27,519 nt of DNA from Protostelium mycophagum. Lineage: Eukaryota > Evosea > Variosea > Protosteliida > Protosteliaceae. A program made the translations under genes and the position numbers. Positions 18,919 through 27,519 of this stretch are shown here, one piece after another (within the stretch, counting starts at the first letter, position 1; each line of letters begins with the position of its first letter). The notes under the pieces are model-generated. The model was not told the DNA's origin, made no database searches, and saw nothing but the letters and a program-made list of their open reading frames with translations. The stretch is taken from positions 1 to 27,519 of the forward strand of contig KV921075.1 in the NCBI GenBank assembly GCA_002081555.1. Direction: 5' to 3'.

Positions 18919-21445
18919 ATGTCTGAATCAGATCAGAACCCCACAAAGGTAACACACTTGCTCTATAGATACAAGTGACAACTTTTTCTCGTATCACAAA
19001 TGAATCTATGCTTGGCAAACTCTTGTAGCGAGACTCAACTCAGAAGATCTTTTTCATTTCCTCTCATCTAATTTTGATTAGGTGGAAGATGACATTACAG
19101 ACGCAGAATTAGAAGCCGAAGAACGTCGTGAAAAAGAAAAACAAGCGAGAGCAGAGAGAGTTCGCCAGAGAAGAGAAGAATTGAGAAAGAGGGCGAAGGC
19201 CCAGAAAGTAGATGATGATGACGCAGAAGAGGTGAATATTGTTTGCGATTGGGATCTTCTGACATCAATCAGGAAGAGAGCAAACCAAAGAAAGCACAGG
19301 TGATTTAACCTGTCTTTGTAGTCAGAGCTCAAACGTCCCTATTCTCCATCCTATTTGTGAAAGTTTATTGATCCATTTAGGCACCAGAACCGGAAGCCCC
19401 TAAATTAAGAGAGTCACTCATAGAGTCTTCCATCAATTTCCTCAATCATCCCAGAGTAAAACCTTCTCCGAAAGAACAGAAGACTGCCTTCCTACAGAAG
19501 AAGGGTCTCACACCCGAAGAGATCACAGAGGCTTTCCGCAGAGTCGGAGAAGATTATGGAGGTACCATTTAACAATTGAGTGAATGTATCATGATCTCGC
19601 ATTTCGACGATTGCAAACCTGTTTTGCAAAGCCGAAGTGTAGGCCGACAACACTGTACAATGATAAGAACTACAACATAAAAACAGAACAAAACGAAATA
19701 TTGACACGTGTACAGCGACAGCGACAACCACTGCAGCGAGAGCACCTGCCAGGCCAGGATCCACAGTTGTGAACAATTACACCCCTCCTCCTCCCCCTCC
19801 TTACCCCTACCAAATCCCCCCCGTAAGTTGAGACATCTCATACGATGCATATGATGTCTTTCTTCCATCATGTTGTCTTTTTCCGGTGGTGTTTTGCGTT
19901 TTCCGGAATCAAAATCGTAACTTGGAAATTGCAGCTCCAGAAGCAAAATTTATCGTGACGCATTGTGTTGACAAATCCAAGACATCTCTACCGAATTTTG
20001 ATGATATCACTGACGGTTGTAGACGGCGGTGGTGCCGGCACAACCATTGGGATGGCATCAGAGTGGTGCTGGTATTGCCGCATTACTCATCGGTGCTGCA
20101 GGTTTAGGCGCAGGTATCTCATTCCTGGCCAGTGTGAGTTTTTATTTTTTAAATCCAAAAAATTGATGTGATCTACAACACTGTAGAAACAAAATAAATT
20201 CCTTTACAACTTTTTTTGACAGATACAGAGATTAACTCCATACTTCTCTGGTGCTCAACAGCAAGAACAGAAGGTAAGTTTTTAGCATTGTTTACGGAAA
20301 TATAATTCGTGTAAATATTTATATTTTGACAGAAGGCCATTGAAGAAGCCGAGCGAAAAGCATCAGAAAATCGCGTTGTAGATCAGGTAACCTTCTCATT
20401 CTTTTGAAACCAAATCCCACAATAGAGATGACTTTCGAGTTGAAAAATGACAGCTTGTCGCATCCATGAAGGCGATGCAAGAGAAGAACGATTCCATGCA
20501 GGACCTCTTAAAGACAGTCATGCTGCAACAACAGCAGTCCTCTATGCTGTCACAAGCCGCCGCAGTTGCGAACCAGCCTAGTTATAGCGACCCCGCAGCG
20601 AAAGCCGAGAAGATCAAAATGAACGAGATGGAGGTGATTTTTTCATATTGTTTTGGTATGTTTAGATGTGGCAATCACACAAACCTGTGGAGGTGCTCAT
20701 GCAGTGCCGTAGCCCAAAATTGATGTAGAGGCAAAGATATGTATACACTGCGGCAGAGCTGCAGTACAAACAGCTTTGGGAGTTTGAGATCTATTGAGAT
20801 AAAGCCTCAGTATATGGTAGCTGTGGATATAAACACATATAAGCGTGCAACACAAATGATGCGTCAGAGCCATCACGTATATTATTATTTGTGAGCTTCG
20901 CCAAAGCCGAAACAAACACCAACAACACTTCGGTTCAGCGAAACGAAATATCATGCTAACGTTTCCAGGCCGAACTCAAGAGATTGCGTGCCGTTATGGT
21001 GGATAGACAACACAGTGTTAACGCCACATCCATCCCAAACAGCTGGACTCCACCTGTCAACGCTAAGCCCTCGCTCCCCTCCTGGCAGGCTAAACCCTCA
21101 TCTACAACTCCTGTCTCTGCTCCCCCCACCCCCGCCCCCTCGACCCCCGCCCCGACTCCAGCAACTACAACAGCACCGACGAACACGGCACAAGAGGGTG
21201 GTCTTCCGCAGTTTCACCAAGACAGACTGAAGCAACTGTTGAATGGAACACCTGATGATGTGGATCTCAATCTAGATGATGCACCAAGAGGTGATGGAAA
21301 GATCGAAACGAGAGGCGCAAGGGAGGTCAGAATGAAACCGTGGCAGCAGAGGAAGTCGCAAGAACAGAGCGTTGTAGAGCCCGTTGTAGAGCCCATTGTA
21401 GAAGAGCCCTCTGAGGACAATGAGGCACAAGTCCTCAGCCAATAA
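18919..21445 (+). CDS. PEX14: peroxisomal membrane docking protein Pex14
   Basis: Pex14 forms the peroxisomal import docking pore and binds the cargo receptors Pex5/Pex7. Exon 1 is MSESDQNPTK, followed by an acidic/charged coiled region (ERREKEKQARAERVRQRREE). The conserved Pex14 N-terminal domain follows: LRESLIESSINFLNHPRV, then FLQKKGLTPEEITEAFRRVG, which binds WxxxF peptides of Pex5. Then come a proline-rich linker (NYTPPPPPPYPYQIPP) and one transmembrane segment, IAALLIGAAGLGAGISFL. After that are a coiled coil (IEEAERKASENRVVDQLVAS) and a Pro/Thr-rich, disordered tail ending at 21445. AATAAA overlaps the stop. The N-terminal charged region before the Pex14 domain is longer than in yeast or human Pex14. 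Introns are mostly about 40-200 nt. One (20634-20968, 335 nt) contains a foldback repeat. Transcribed divergently from the ZC3H-like gene. Confidence 0.9.
20747..20765. repeat. GC-rich foldback copy in PEX14 intron
   Basis: ACTGCGGC AGA GCTGCAGT is an inverted repeat with one mismatch, followed by ACAAAC. It has the same stem sequence as the cluster at 8486-8617. A second repeat-like stretch (CGCCAAAGCCGAAAC, then AACACTTCGGTTCAGCG) follows at 20889-20940. Both lie in the 335-nt intron 20634-20968, far longer than the typical ~45 nt. Confidence 0.6.
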
Positions 21446-21558
21446 TAAAATTCAAGCAAGTCAAAACCTGGCAAGTGTTTAGATTTAAAACACTTTCCCG
21501 TTTTTGAAAATATGTAAAACTATAATCCTCTAGAGGGTTTATTTTACAGTTTTTTGGC

Positions 21559-22868
21559 TTAGAAGGCCAACAACAAAGCGGCCAGGACCATAAGCACAGA
21601 GACGCAGATTCCGCTGGCGGATCCGGAAGAGCTGGTGGCACTGGTGGTGTACACAGCATAGTTGGAGAAGTGATTCACTTTGACGGTGACTGTTGCGCTG
21701 GCTGCGTCATAGACAGAGTCGGTCAGAATCTGGGCGGTTCCAGTGGTCGCATTGTAGAAGGCCCAGACTGCCCTCTGTCCGGCTCCAATCACGATGGATT
21801 TTGTGTCTTGGACCAGTGTGGCTCCGAGCTGCACTTGGTTGGCAACGGAGACGTCAAAAGCCACTCCAGCATAGATCGTGTTTTGTGCGTTGTAGTTGAC
21901 TCCGTTGTAAGATCCGGAGCTGCCGACTGTGGTCGCTGTTCCGGCGGTGATCTGGACATTTGCGTTGTAGGCGGTATTGACGGTGGCCTTGATGGTAGTC
22001 TCAGCTTGGTTCGAGAGCGTGACCAAAAAGTTCTTGGAAAAGTAATAAGCAGTGGTGGCTCCAGCCTTGACCTTCGCGAGAGTACCGAAGAGTACGGGGA
22101 AAACAGCGGGTGTGGTGGCAGTCGCTCCGATGGAGAGATCGACATTAGCAGCAACGAGGACAGCACGAGAGACGGCGGGAAGGGTGAAGTTGTAGTTGGC
22201 GATGGTAGTGGTACCGGGGTTGTAGGTGACGGTGGAGGGAAGTGCACCGAAGAAGCTGCCGTCGGCGGAGCCAGAAGAATAGCCAGAGACGGGTCCGGCT
22301 GCACCGCGTCATTTTTGTACCGAATTGGGGAACACTTACCAGTACCGTTAACAGAGTAGAACAACTGCAAGTTGGAAGATAATTCAGTGAGGCCGCTGAG
22401 AAGAGCGTTAGGTGTCAAGACGAGGTAAACTTGGAAAGTGCCAGGGGCCAGGTCTGTGTCGATGGTGAATCCAAAGTTGGTCTTTGCGCCAACAGCGGCA
22501 GAACCTCCAGAGCCACCACTGCGAAGAGTCAGGAAGTCTACAACGTTGTATTACAATAAAACTCACGATGATGAGACACCAGCAAGTGCGTTGATGTTTC
22601 CACCGATGTAGGAATTGGCATACAAGTTGACTGTTCCGGCAGCCTGAGCGCTCACAAAGACTTCGGCCTTGATGCCCAAGTTCAACAGTTGTCCGACATT
22701 AAGAAGGCTGGAACCGCTGCTCTTCACGGTTCCGGCGACGGTCGCGAAAGAGGCCAATTTTATAGAGGTAGCTACGCCAAAAGCTGCTGTGATATTGGCA
22801 GAACCGAAGAGGGGCAGTTGAGCCAAGGCCAGAGAGAGGAGGGAGAGGAGTACCAGTGTCTTCTGCAT
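21559..22868 (-). CDS. GPI-anchored, Ala/Thr/Ser-rich surface protein, 408 aa
   Basis: Three exons (22868-22580, 22537-22340, 22298-21559) give exactly 409 codons including the stop. The N-terminus MQKTLVLLSLLSLALAQLPL is a signal peptide. The C-terminus has small residues (SSSGSASG) then a hydrophobic tail, ICVSVLMVLAALLLAF, with nothing basic after it. That is the classic GPI-attachment signal. The mature region alternates Val/Ala/Thr/Asn strands and has several N-glycosylation sequons (ANIT, YNFT, FYNATT), suggesting an all-beta extracellular fold. No named family is recognised. The first donor is G|GTGTCT, with a stronger-looking GTGAGT 13 nt downstream that would shift the frame. Converges with PEX14, 113 bp away. 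Confidence 0.85.
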
Positions 22869-23073
22869 GTCTTTATCTGCTTCAGCTGGTTAAGAATGAT
22901 GCAGCTCCCCCTGAAATCGCGAGGTCACGTGACCGAGCCGATATGAGGCAGGAAGCCGAAATCCCCTGTGGAATGATATTTCACGTTTCGGCAGTCTGAC
23001 ACTTCGGATCTTAAATCCCTCATTGCCGTGTCTGTTATCACGGTAGCATGACGTTTCTTCAGCAGTCGGAGAA

Positions 23074-23314
23074 TCAGTAAGACAAGAGAGGAAGCGAAGG
23101 CAACCAAATATAATCTTGGTGCTTCCCTATCCACTTGCGTTTGGGCATGTCAAAGGGTCTGCCTTTTGAGGGTATCGATGAATAGAGAGTAATCAGGTTT
23201 TTCACCTTTGTTCTCAGCAGTCAGAAAAGTGATAAGAATCATTCCGAAAGAGAGAATGTGCTCGTTGTTGTTCGACCGTTTTAAAAGTTTTAAAAGTGGC
23301 GGGAAAAAATTCAT
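23074..23314 (-). CDS. small membrane protein, about 65 aa
   Basis: The ATG at 23314 starts MNFFPPLLKLLKRSNNNEH, followed by a hydrophobic segment, ILSFGMILITFLTAENK. Splicing a ~43-nt GTGAAA...CAAAAG intron in phase continues to GRPFDMPKRKWIGKHQDYIW and a stop at 23074. An unspliced or alternative reading would instead give a membrane segment at 23100 (LVAFASSLVLLILRLL), so the 3' end is provisional. The family is unknown. Confidence 0.4.
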
Positions 23315-23382
23315 TTTGAAATCCAAAAAAATTCCACTTCTCTTCACTTTAATTTCATCAACAGGCCGCGTGACCAGCTGTT

Positions 23383-23814
23383 TTATGTATTTTTCTGTCG
23401 CGGTTTCTTTTGTGCCTCTTCTGCTTTGTGCTCTCTTTCGCGCTTTATGCTGTCGAGATATTTGAAGTATCCTCTACTGAAGTATCCTTCAATTGATTTT
23501 ATAGCCATTTTTTCACATGCCACAAATGAGGCCACCCACCTATGAGGAGCACGCTTATATCAATCTCTGACATGCCGACGAGACCATAGCGACGAATGTG
23601 CTTGCAATAAGCCGGGGGTGGGGTCCTCCAGCAGCGCCGCTCATGAGCGCCGACGAATGGCCAATCCAACACTATTGGAGATGGTGGCAATGGAGAGATT
23701 GCTTGCATATTCTTCTGCTGATGCACCTCTTTTGTAGCATTTGTACACAGTCCAAATGGCAGAGAGCGTCATCATAAATGCTCCACAAGCCAACTCGGGA
23801 CGTTTTAATATCAT
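23383..23814 (-). CDS. small uncharacterised membrane protein with basic C-terminus
   Basis: The ATG at 23814 starts MILKRPELACGAFMMTLSAI, one probable transmembrane segment (FMMTLSAIWTVYKCY), followed by EEYASNLSIATISNS. A later exon reads RRYGLVGMSEIDISVLLIG. After an in-phase 53-nt intron (23539-23487) it continues YFSRGYFKYLDSIKREREHK to a lysine/glutamine-rich end, with the stop at 23383. The join between the first and second exons, near 23660-23590, needs an unusual donor and is not secure. The length (~100 aa) and features would suit a mitochondrial or ER small subunit. No family is recognised. The start codon lies only 16 bp from that of the divergent plus-strand gene. Confidence 0.42.
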
Positions 23815-23830
23815 GGCACCAAACTGTGTG

Positions 23831-24286
23831 ATGTCAGAACATTTCACTCGGAATGGGATACCTGAGAGTTTGTGGCCGAGAATAAACTATTACGCACTGG
23901 ATTTATTATTGGCACAGCCGAACTCTGACGACGTTAGAAGATGGACAGGTCTGCAACATTGACTTTGAGATGATCTTCGAAAAGCATTTTTCGAAGCCAA
24001 TCAGTTCCCCATGCCTTTTGTCCTGCGATACTTGATCAAAGCCAATCAGATCTGGCCAGAATTTGTGACATTCTGCCACAGAGCTTACTCTGCCCTGGTG
24101 CGTTGTAAAGAGTGTTTGATGGAGTGTGGTGCAACTGTCAGCATCACCCCGTTGATCGATGCGAGAAGGAACCAAACACTTTCAAAACTCGCGCTGTTAG
24201 ACCGAGAGCAGTTTGAAAATAGAATGGAGTCCATCATGGGAGATGCCAAGAAGCTGATTAAGGATGCAACTCACATGTTGCAATAA
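23831..24286 (+). CDS. uncharacterised protein, about 135 aa
   Basis: The ATG at 23831 opens MSEHFTRNGIPESLWPRINY and YALDLLLAQPNSDDVRRW. A 48-nt intron (23949-23996, ending CATTTTTCGAAG) keeps phase and removes two in-frame stops. The second exon reads ANQFPMPFVLRYLIKANQIW, then TFCHRAYSALVRCKECLMEC, and ends KKLIKDATHMLQ at 24286. The predicted content is mostly helical with several cysteines. No family is recognised. An in-frame ATG 75 bp upstream (23756) would extend the protein into the divergent gene. Confidence 0.5.
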
Positions 24287-24538
24287 ATCATCGAAGGGTT
24301 TTGAAATTGATTTGCAGCTTTTCTTTCCTCACTTTAACATGAATATTCTTAATAAATCCTGTTCTGTGGTGTAATCTCCTCCTGAATCAAAGATTAGGAT
24401 CAGAATCATGTTGATGACATGTTGTTTTTGAATCTTTCCGGATGGCGGGAGATTTCAACATTTTTTGAAACCGAATATTTTTTTCATCACATGATCGACC
24501 AACCGCGCAGGGCTTCTTCTTGTATCTGTAAGGCTCTA
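24287..24538. other. AT-rich intergenic stretch
   Basis: I see no convincing ORF, repeat or RNA in this stretch. AATAAATCC at 24351-24359, just past the gene ending at 24286, could serve as its polyadenylation signal. Confidence 0.4.
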
Positions 24539-24970
24539 TTATTTTGGAGATTCAAACATGTAGACAGGTAATAACCGATCTATAAACAAGTTCGAGCGAT
24601 CCAGACCAGGAAGACGTCGGTCCATGGGGATATGAAGACCCAATTCTTCGGTCGGACCATCATCTTCATTCAATTCTCAATTGCTCACACTTTCGGAATA
24701 CATACCAGAATTGGAACACCCCTTTCCATACGGGAGTGCCAAAGTTATACCCCAGCGCTCCACCTTATAGACGTCTCTTCTAATCGTCTCTTCAAACTTC
24801 AATCAGGAAGGCATTACCTCCACCGCTTTTGAGAGGTGGGTTCACATCTGATTCTCCATGTCGATCATGTTTCAGTTGTAGATGAGTGCCAGACCCTCTA
24901 CAGACACCAATTTCGTCATGTTATAATAGCAACATCCGACAAAAACGCCAGAAAACCAAATTCCAAGCAA
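24539..24970 (-). CDS. unresolved small coding region, minus strand favoured
   Basis: Three overlapping frames are protein-like. On the minus strand, YNFGTPVWKGVFQFWYVFRK ends in a stop at about 24666. A different minus frame joins across a good 42-nt GTATGT...ATGAAG intron into ELGLHIPMDRRLPGLDRSNL and stops at 24539. On the plus strand, a 60-codon frame near 24593-24780 includes EDVGPWGYEDPILRSDHH. The minus strand has better splice signals and a possible first exon (MTKLVSVE, ATG at about 24921). I cannot choose one model. Short length and aromatic content would suit a small mitochondrial protein, but that is a guess. Confidence 0.28.
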
Positions 24971-25216
24971 CCATAACATTCATCTACAAAAAAATCATTT
25001 ATTCATCAAATTGCAACAACGATTTGTGGGGATTAGTTCGACTTGCGGCTTGGAATGATCAATTTTCGTTAATGGACCTGATGAGGACTCTGAACATTCG
25101 TACACCTCAACTTCCTCAAAACATGGCCTAAAATCAAATTTGTTTGCTCCACCGAAGACCGGATCTGATGGAATTTTACATCGAAAATATGGATGCTTTA
25201 AGCTCGAAAAAACATC
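24971..25216. other. intergenic region upstream of tRNA, no confident gene
   Basis: A plus-strand frame at 24886-25131 ends FSLMDLMRTLNIRTPQLPQN, and an overlapping minus-strand frame ends in a Cys/Asn-rich stretch. Both are weak and neither has a complete gene model. AT-rich sequence (AGCTCGAAAAAACATC) directly precedes the tRNA. Confidence 0.3.
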
Positions 25217-25289
25217 GCCTTGCTAGCTCAGTTGGAAGAGCGACAGCCTTCTAAGCTGTAGGTCGTGGGTTCGAGCCCCACGTGAGGCG
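25217..25289 (+). tRNA. tRNA-Arg (anticodon UCU)
   Basis: A full cloverleaf folds. The acceptor GCCTTGC (25217-25223) pairs with GTGAGGC (25282-25288), with two G-U pairs. The D-stem is GCTC/GAGC around AGTTGGAA. The anticodon stem ACAGC/GCTGT encloses the loop CTTCTAA with anticodon TCT at 25250-25252. The T-arm is GTGGG-TTCGAGC-CCCAC. There is no intron and CCA is not encoded. The A box (TAGCTCAGTTGG) and B box (GGTTCGAGCCC) are canonical internal Pol III promoters. The tRNA reads AGA, and AGG by wobble. Confidence 0.97.
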
Positions 25290-25294
25290 CATCC

Positions 25295-25298
25295 TTTT
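25295..25298 (+). terminator. Pol III T-run terminator
   Basis: TTTT six bases after the tRNA 3' end is the expected RNA polymerase III stop for tRNA-Arg. Confidence 0.75.
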
Positions 25299-25376
25299 GC
25301 CATATCAAGGACGATCATCTACAATGCCATCTACAACCAGGACCTTTCATGGGTAATGATCAATGATTTTCACTGA

Positions 25377-26191
25377 TTATGTTGAACCCAATTTGTATGA
25401 ATTCTTGACCAAATTGAGGCGAGCGAAGGGCTCGATTTCATGTAAATAAAAACCTCGATAACAAATATTTTTATATTTTGAATGTGCATTACATTTACCT
25501 TCAAAAAGTACTACCATTATGAATTTATTTAACCTGCGGTAAATCACTTGAAAAAAAACATCGGAAGTCACGAAGGTGCAATTCAGAAGTGACGCATGTG
25601 CCTGTTGAGTGTAATGATCAACCATGGCGAGTTCAAAGATAACTCGGCCGCCTGTTCTGTAATGTGATAAAGAGATACCATGTATAAATTTGTCCTCTGC
25701 GCACAACAGATATGGCACATCTGACGTAACACCTACAGAAAAAAAACAAGTTCTTCTACAAAACTACCTCTAAAGAGGTCAACACTCAAAAGGTTGAAGG
25801 TAAGATTTGCTTTCCCTGAAGCACACTGTTTCTCTCAACCCACCCTCGTTTCTGGAAGGTTTGTACCGATGATGATTGTAATATGGATTTACAATATTAA
25901 ATATTTTATATATGGAGCTCCAAATAGGCGTAATCTCTACTGTCCTAAAGAAAAGGTCTCGAGACCATCAAAGTGTGGCAGTTCTTCTCTTTTGAGATTT
26001 CTACAACCTGATGATTTTCCATCTTCTGAAAATTGAAACATCATTTCCTGACTATTGAAGTCTCTCGACCGAGGTATCACCATTAATATGTGTGAAATAT
26101 CATCGTTTGTGTCTGCCATTGTCTCATTGTACGGCATGTGAAAAATGGCTCTGGTCACCGGTGCGGCTGAACTTGTATTGATACCTCTCAT
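25377..26191 (-). CDS. uncharacterised minus-strand coding exons
   Basis: Two long open stretches on the minus strand look coding. The first opens at an ATG at 26191 (MRGINTSSAAPVTRAIFHMP) and continues DFNSQEMMFQFSEDGKSSG to about 25937. The second starts after a strong T-rich acceptor (TTTTTTTTCTGTAG, ~25733) and reads GVTSDVPYLLCAEDKFIHGI, then RVIFELAMVDHYTQQAHASL, to a stop at 25377. The linking splice pattern over 25740-25937 is unclear. The 5' ATG overlaps the last recognisable GH31 exon in a different frame, so either this gene starts later or the GH31 exon is no longer used. The second part has no family I recognise. Confidence 0.33.
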
Positions 26192-27519
26192 TCCTCACTT
26201 TATGCAATGCCTCAGTCGTGGCCCACCTACACATCATCAGAGAAAATTCTTGGAAGATTTCCAGAAAAATTCTAGGAAAATCTCCACAAAAATTTCCAGA
26301 AAGATTCCCGGAAAAATTCCAGAAAAATCTCCACAAAATTCTTTAAATTTTCGAAAATTTCTCACATCTCCATGTAACCAAACAAGTTGTGAACGTCGTA
26401 TTCCAATAAACCTCCGTGGTGAACCGCATCCAAAGAGACTGTGGCCTCCCACAATGGATCCTTTCCACCTGCATAACATCAGTACTTTTTAAAGCTGGAG
26501 TAGTACCGCAGATATCTGCGGTAAGCAACCGGGGATCTTTTGGATCTCGATTCTTCATCACGATATAGATTCAGAGATGTCTTGTTTGTCGGATGACGTC
26601 ATCACCTCTGTTATTGATCTGGAAGGGGGGGAAGTTGGGGTTGAATGTGTACTTGTCAGGTGTAGATGGTGGCACTGGAGTCTTGTCGCACTCTCCATCA
26701 CAAAAGTTGCTCAACTCGTTCATATCTATCCCTGAAAAAATGTCATCACGATATCATAATAAGACATCATAGAATTACTCCGATCGTGATATCGGATGAG
26801 ATATCATATGAAATAAAGAACCATAATAGAAAAATAAAAACTCACAAATTCCGTCGAAAGGAACGACATTCCAAGTGTCATTGACGGCCTATCACGGTCA
26901 ACCCACAATACTTCATCACGTCCACAGCACTATACATATCTATATATAGAGCACATACCTCCTGCCACCAAGAGAAAGAGTTGGGTGCGAACCAGTCCTC
27001 AAAGACAACATCTCCGGGCCATACTCTGCCGTGGAAAGGCTTTCCTTCACTGTTTTTGATCCATACATCGGCCTTGTTACCGTCCATATAAGACTTGTAG
27101 CCGTCCTCGATCTTGATTCCCGGATCTACAACGCTCAGAATTTTGAAACTACGTAATCCGCCACGGACTACAACTCACCCACGATGAATACGTAATGTTG
27201 TCCGTTGTGGTGCATCTCGTCGACCCATCTCTTCATTTCGGCTGCTGGGAAGTTGTTGGGATCAAATGTGAAATCCTTCTTATTATCCATATAGTCAATG
27301 TCCGTCCACATCGTCTCCAGCGGGATCTCGGCTTTTTTATAATTCTCCACGACGTCCTTCAGCTCCGCGAGGTTGTGGTAACCGTATCTGCACTGGTGGA
27401 AGCCTAAGGACCAGTATGGAGGGAAGTAGGCGTTTCCGACGAGGGTGGTGTATTGTTCTACCACCTTGGAGGGGGTGCTTCCCTGTGTTTTTCATTATGG
27501 GTTTGAATCTTGCAGATCT
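26124..27519 (-). CDS. glycoside hydrolase family 31 alpha-glucosidase-like (partial; 3' half not found)
   Basis: GH31 enzymes hydrolyse alpha-glucosidic bonds, for example lysosomal acid or ER glucosidase II types. Exons at 27482-27179, 27125-26959, 26888-26846, 26731-26606, 26468-26366 and from 26226 join in phase. They give YFPPYWSLGFHQCRYGYHNL, then TDIDYMDNKKDFTFDPNNFP, GRVWPGDVVFEDWFAPNSFS, VPFDGIWIDMNELSNFCDGE (catalytic nucleophile Asp in IDMNE), DAVHHGGLLEYDVHNLFGYM and RYQYKFSRT. The N-terminal part lies beyond the right edge; the exon at 27482 starts at a good acceptor. After FSRT the expected block with the acid/base Asp (GSG...HW.GDN) does not occur in any minus-strand frame down to 25.3 kb. 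The reading frame instead stops at 26124. The gene is therefore truncated here or rearranged. Confidence 0.88.
26245..26345. repeat. 12-bp imperfect minisatellite in a GH31 intron
   Basis: About eight imperfect 12-bp units of the type CCAGAAAAATTC / CCACAAAAATTT lie within the GH31 intron 26365-26227. The period is exactly four codons, so plus-strand translation shows KISR-KIPG-KIPE-type repeats without stops. The array explains why this intron is 139 nt instead of ~45. Confidence 0.8.
26504..26523. repeat. 20-nt perfect palindrome in a GH31 intron
   Basis: TACCGCAGATATCTGCGGTA is fully self-complementary and lies in the 137-nt intron 26605-26469, which also carries TGACGTCA at 26594-26601. 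Its arms (CCGCAG) resemble the larger foldback repeats at 8486-8617. Confidence 0.9.

Noticed and set aside
21670-22359. 229-codon plus-strand frame opposite the GPI-anchored protein
   Set aside because: It is a Gly/Asp/Ser-rich antisense shadow of an Ala/Thr/Val-rich gene with signal peptide, introns and GPI signal on the other strand.
23290-23306. E2F-like TGGCGGGAAA in the 23.3 kb region
   Set aside because: It lies within the coding sequence of the small minus-strand protein (NFFPP codons), not in a promoter.
23949-23969. A 21-nt intron (GTCTGCAACATTGACTTTGAG), comparable with ultra-short ciliate or nucleomorph introns
   Set aside because: A 48-nt intron with the same donor and the acceptor CATTTTTCGAAG (23949-23996) keeps the same frame, has a better 3' end and fits the local size range.

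Overview
The window is nuclear DNA from a gene-dense, intron-rich unicellular eukaryote. Most introns are 40-50 nt, usually start GTRDGT-like, often carry a YTGAY branch-point-like word and frequently end in TTGTAG. Intergenic gaps are a few hundred bases or less. A tandem-CH/coiled-coil protein resembling the amoebozoan cortexillins, a PEX14, a LON-domain protein and a GPI-anchored surface protein fit a free-living amoeboid protist, probably Amoebozoa. The taxon is inference only.

Layout. 1-330: decayed C-terminal end of a LINE-type reverse transcriptase. 800-3717: ribonucleotide reductase large subunit (+, nine exons) behind two E2F-like sites. 3951-6233: secreted type-B carboxylesterase (-). 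6446-9620: tandem CH-domain coiled-coil actin-binding protein (-), with a foldback-repeat cluster in its longest intron. About 9.6-10.45 kb: poorly resolved minus-strand coding. 10.5-11.1 kb: a 2 x 50 bp perfect tandem repeat, then a small secreted ten-cysteine protein (+). 11160-12969: LON-domain protein with a helicase-associated-like C-terminus (-). 13296-13505: tiny one-TM protein (-). 13738-15076: Nudix-like hydrolase (-) whose 5' exon region is tandemly duplicated (14887-15346). 15490-16320: NC-motif, papain-fold-like protein (+), ending 42 bp from the end of a CCCH zinc-finger protein of ZC3H4/6/8 type (16363-18546, -). That gene diverges from PEX14 (18919-21445, +). 21559-22868: GPI-anchored protein (-). 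23.07-24.29 kb: three small uncharacterised genes, two of them divergent with start codons 16 bp apart. 24.5-24.9 kb: unresolved small coding region. 25217-25289: tRNA-Arg(UCU) with a Pol III terminator. 25.4-26.2 kb: uncharacterised minus-strand coding. 26.12-27.52 kb: glycoside hydrolase family 31 (-), running off the right edge and apparently lacking its 3' half.

The genes are mostly unrelated housekeeping and cell-surface functions, so there is no operon-like unit. The strongest unexplained signal is in the introns. The palindrome TGACGTCA occurs five times, every time inside an intron. An exact 12-mer, CAGTGAAATTTC, recurs in three introns in both orientations relative to transcription. 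Larger GC-rich foldback repeats sit in the two longest well-defined introns. Together these suggest short mobile or introner-like palindromic modules that live in introns.

All exon joins were made by eye from frame continuity and GT-AG rules. Joins inside conserved families (ribonucleotide reductase, esterase, GH31, CCCH) are firm. Those in uncharacterised genes are provisional.
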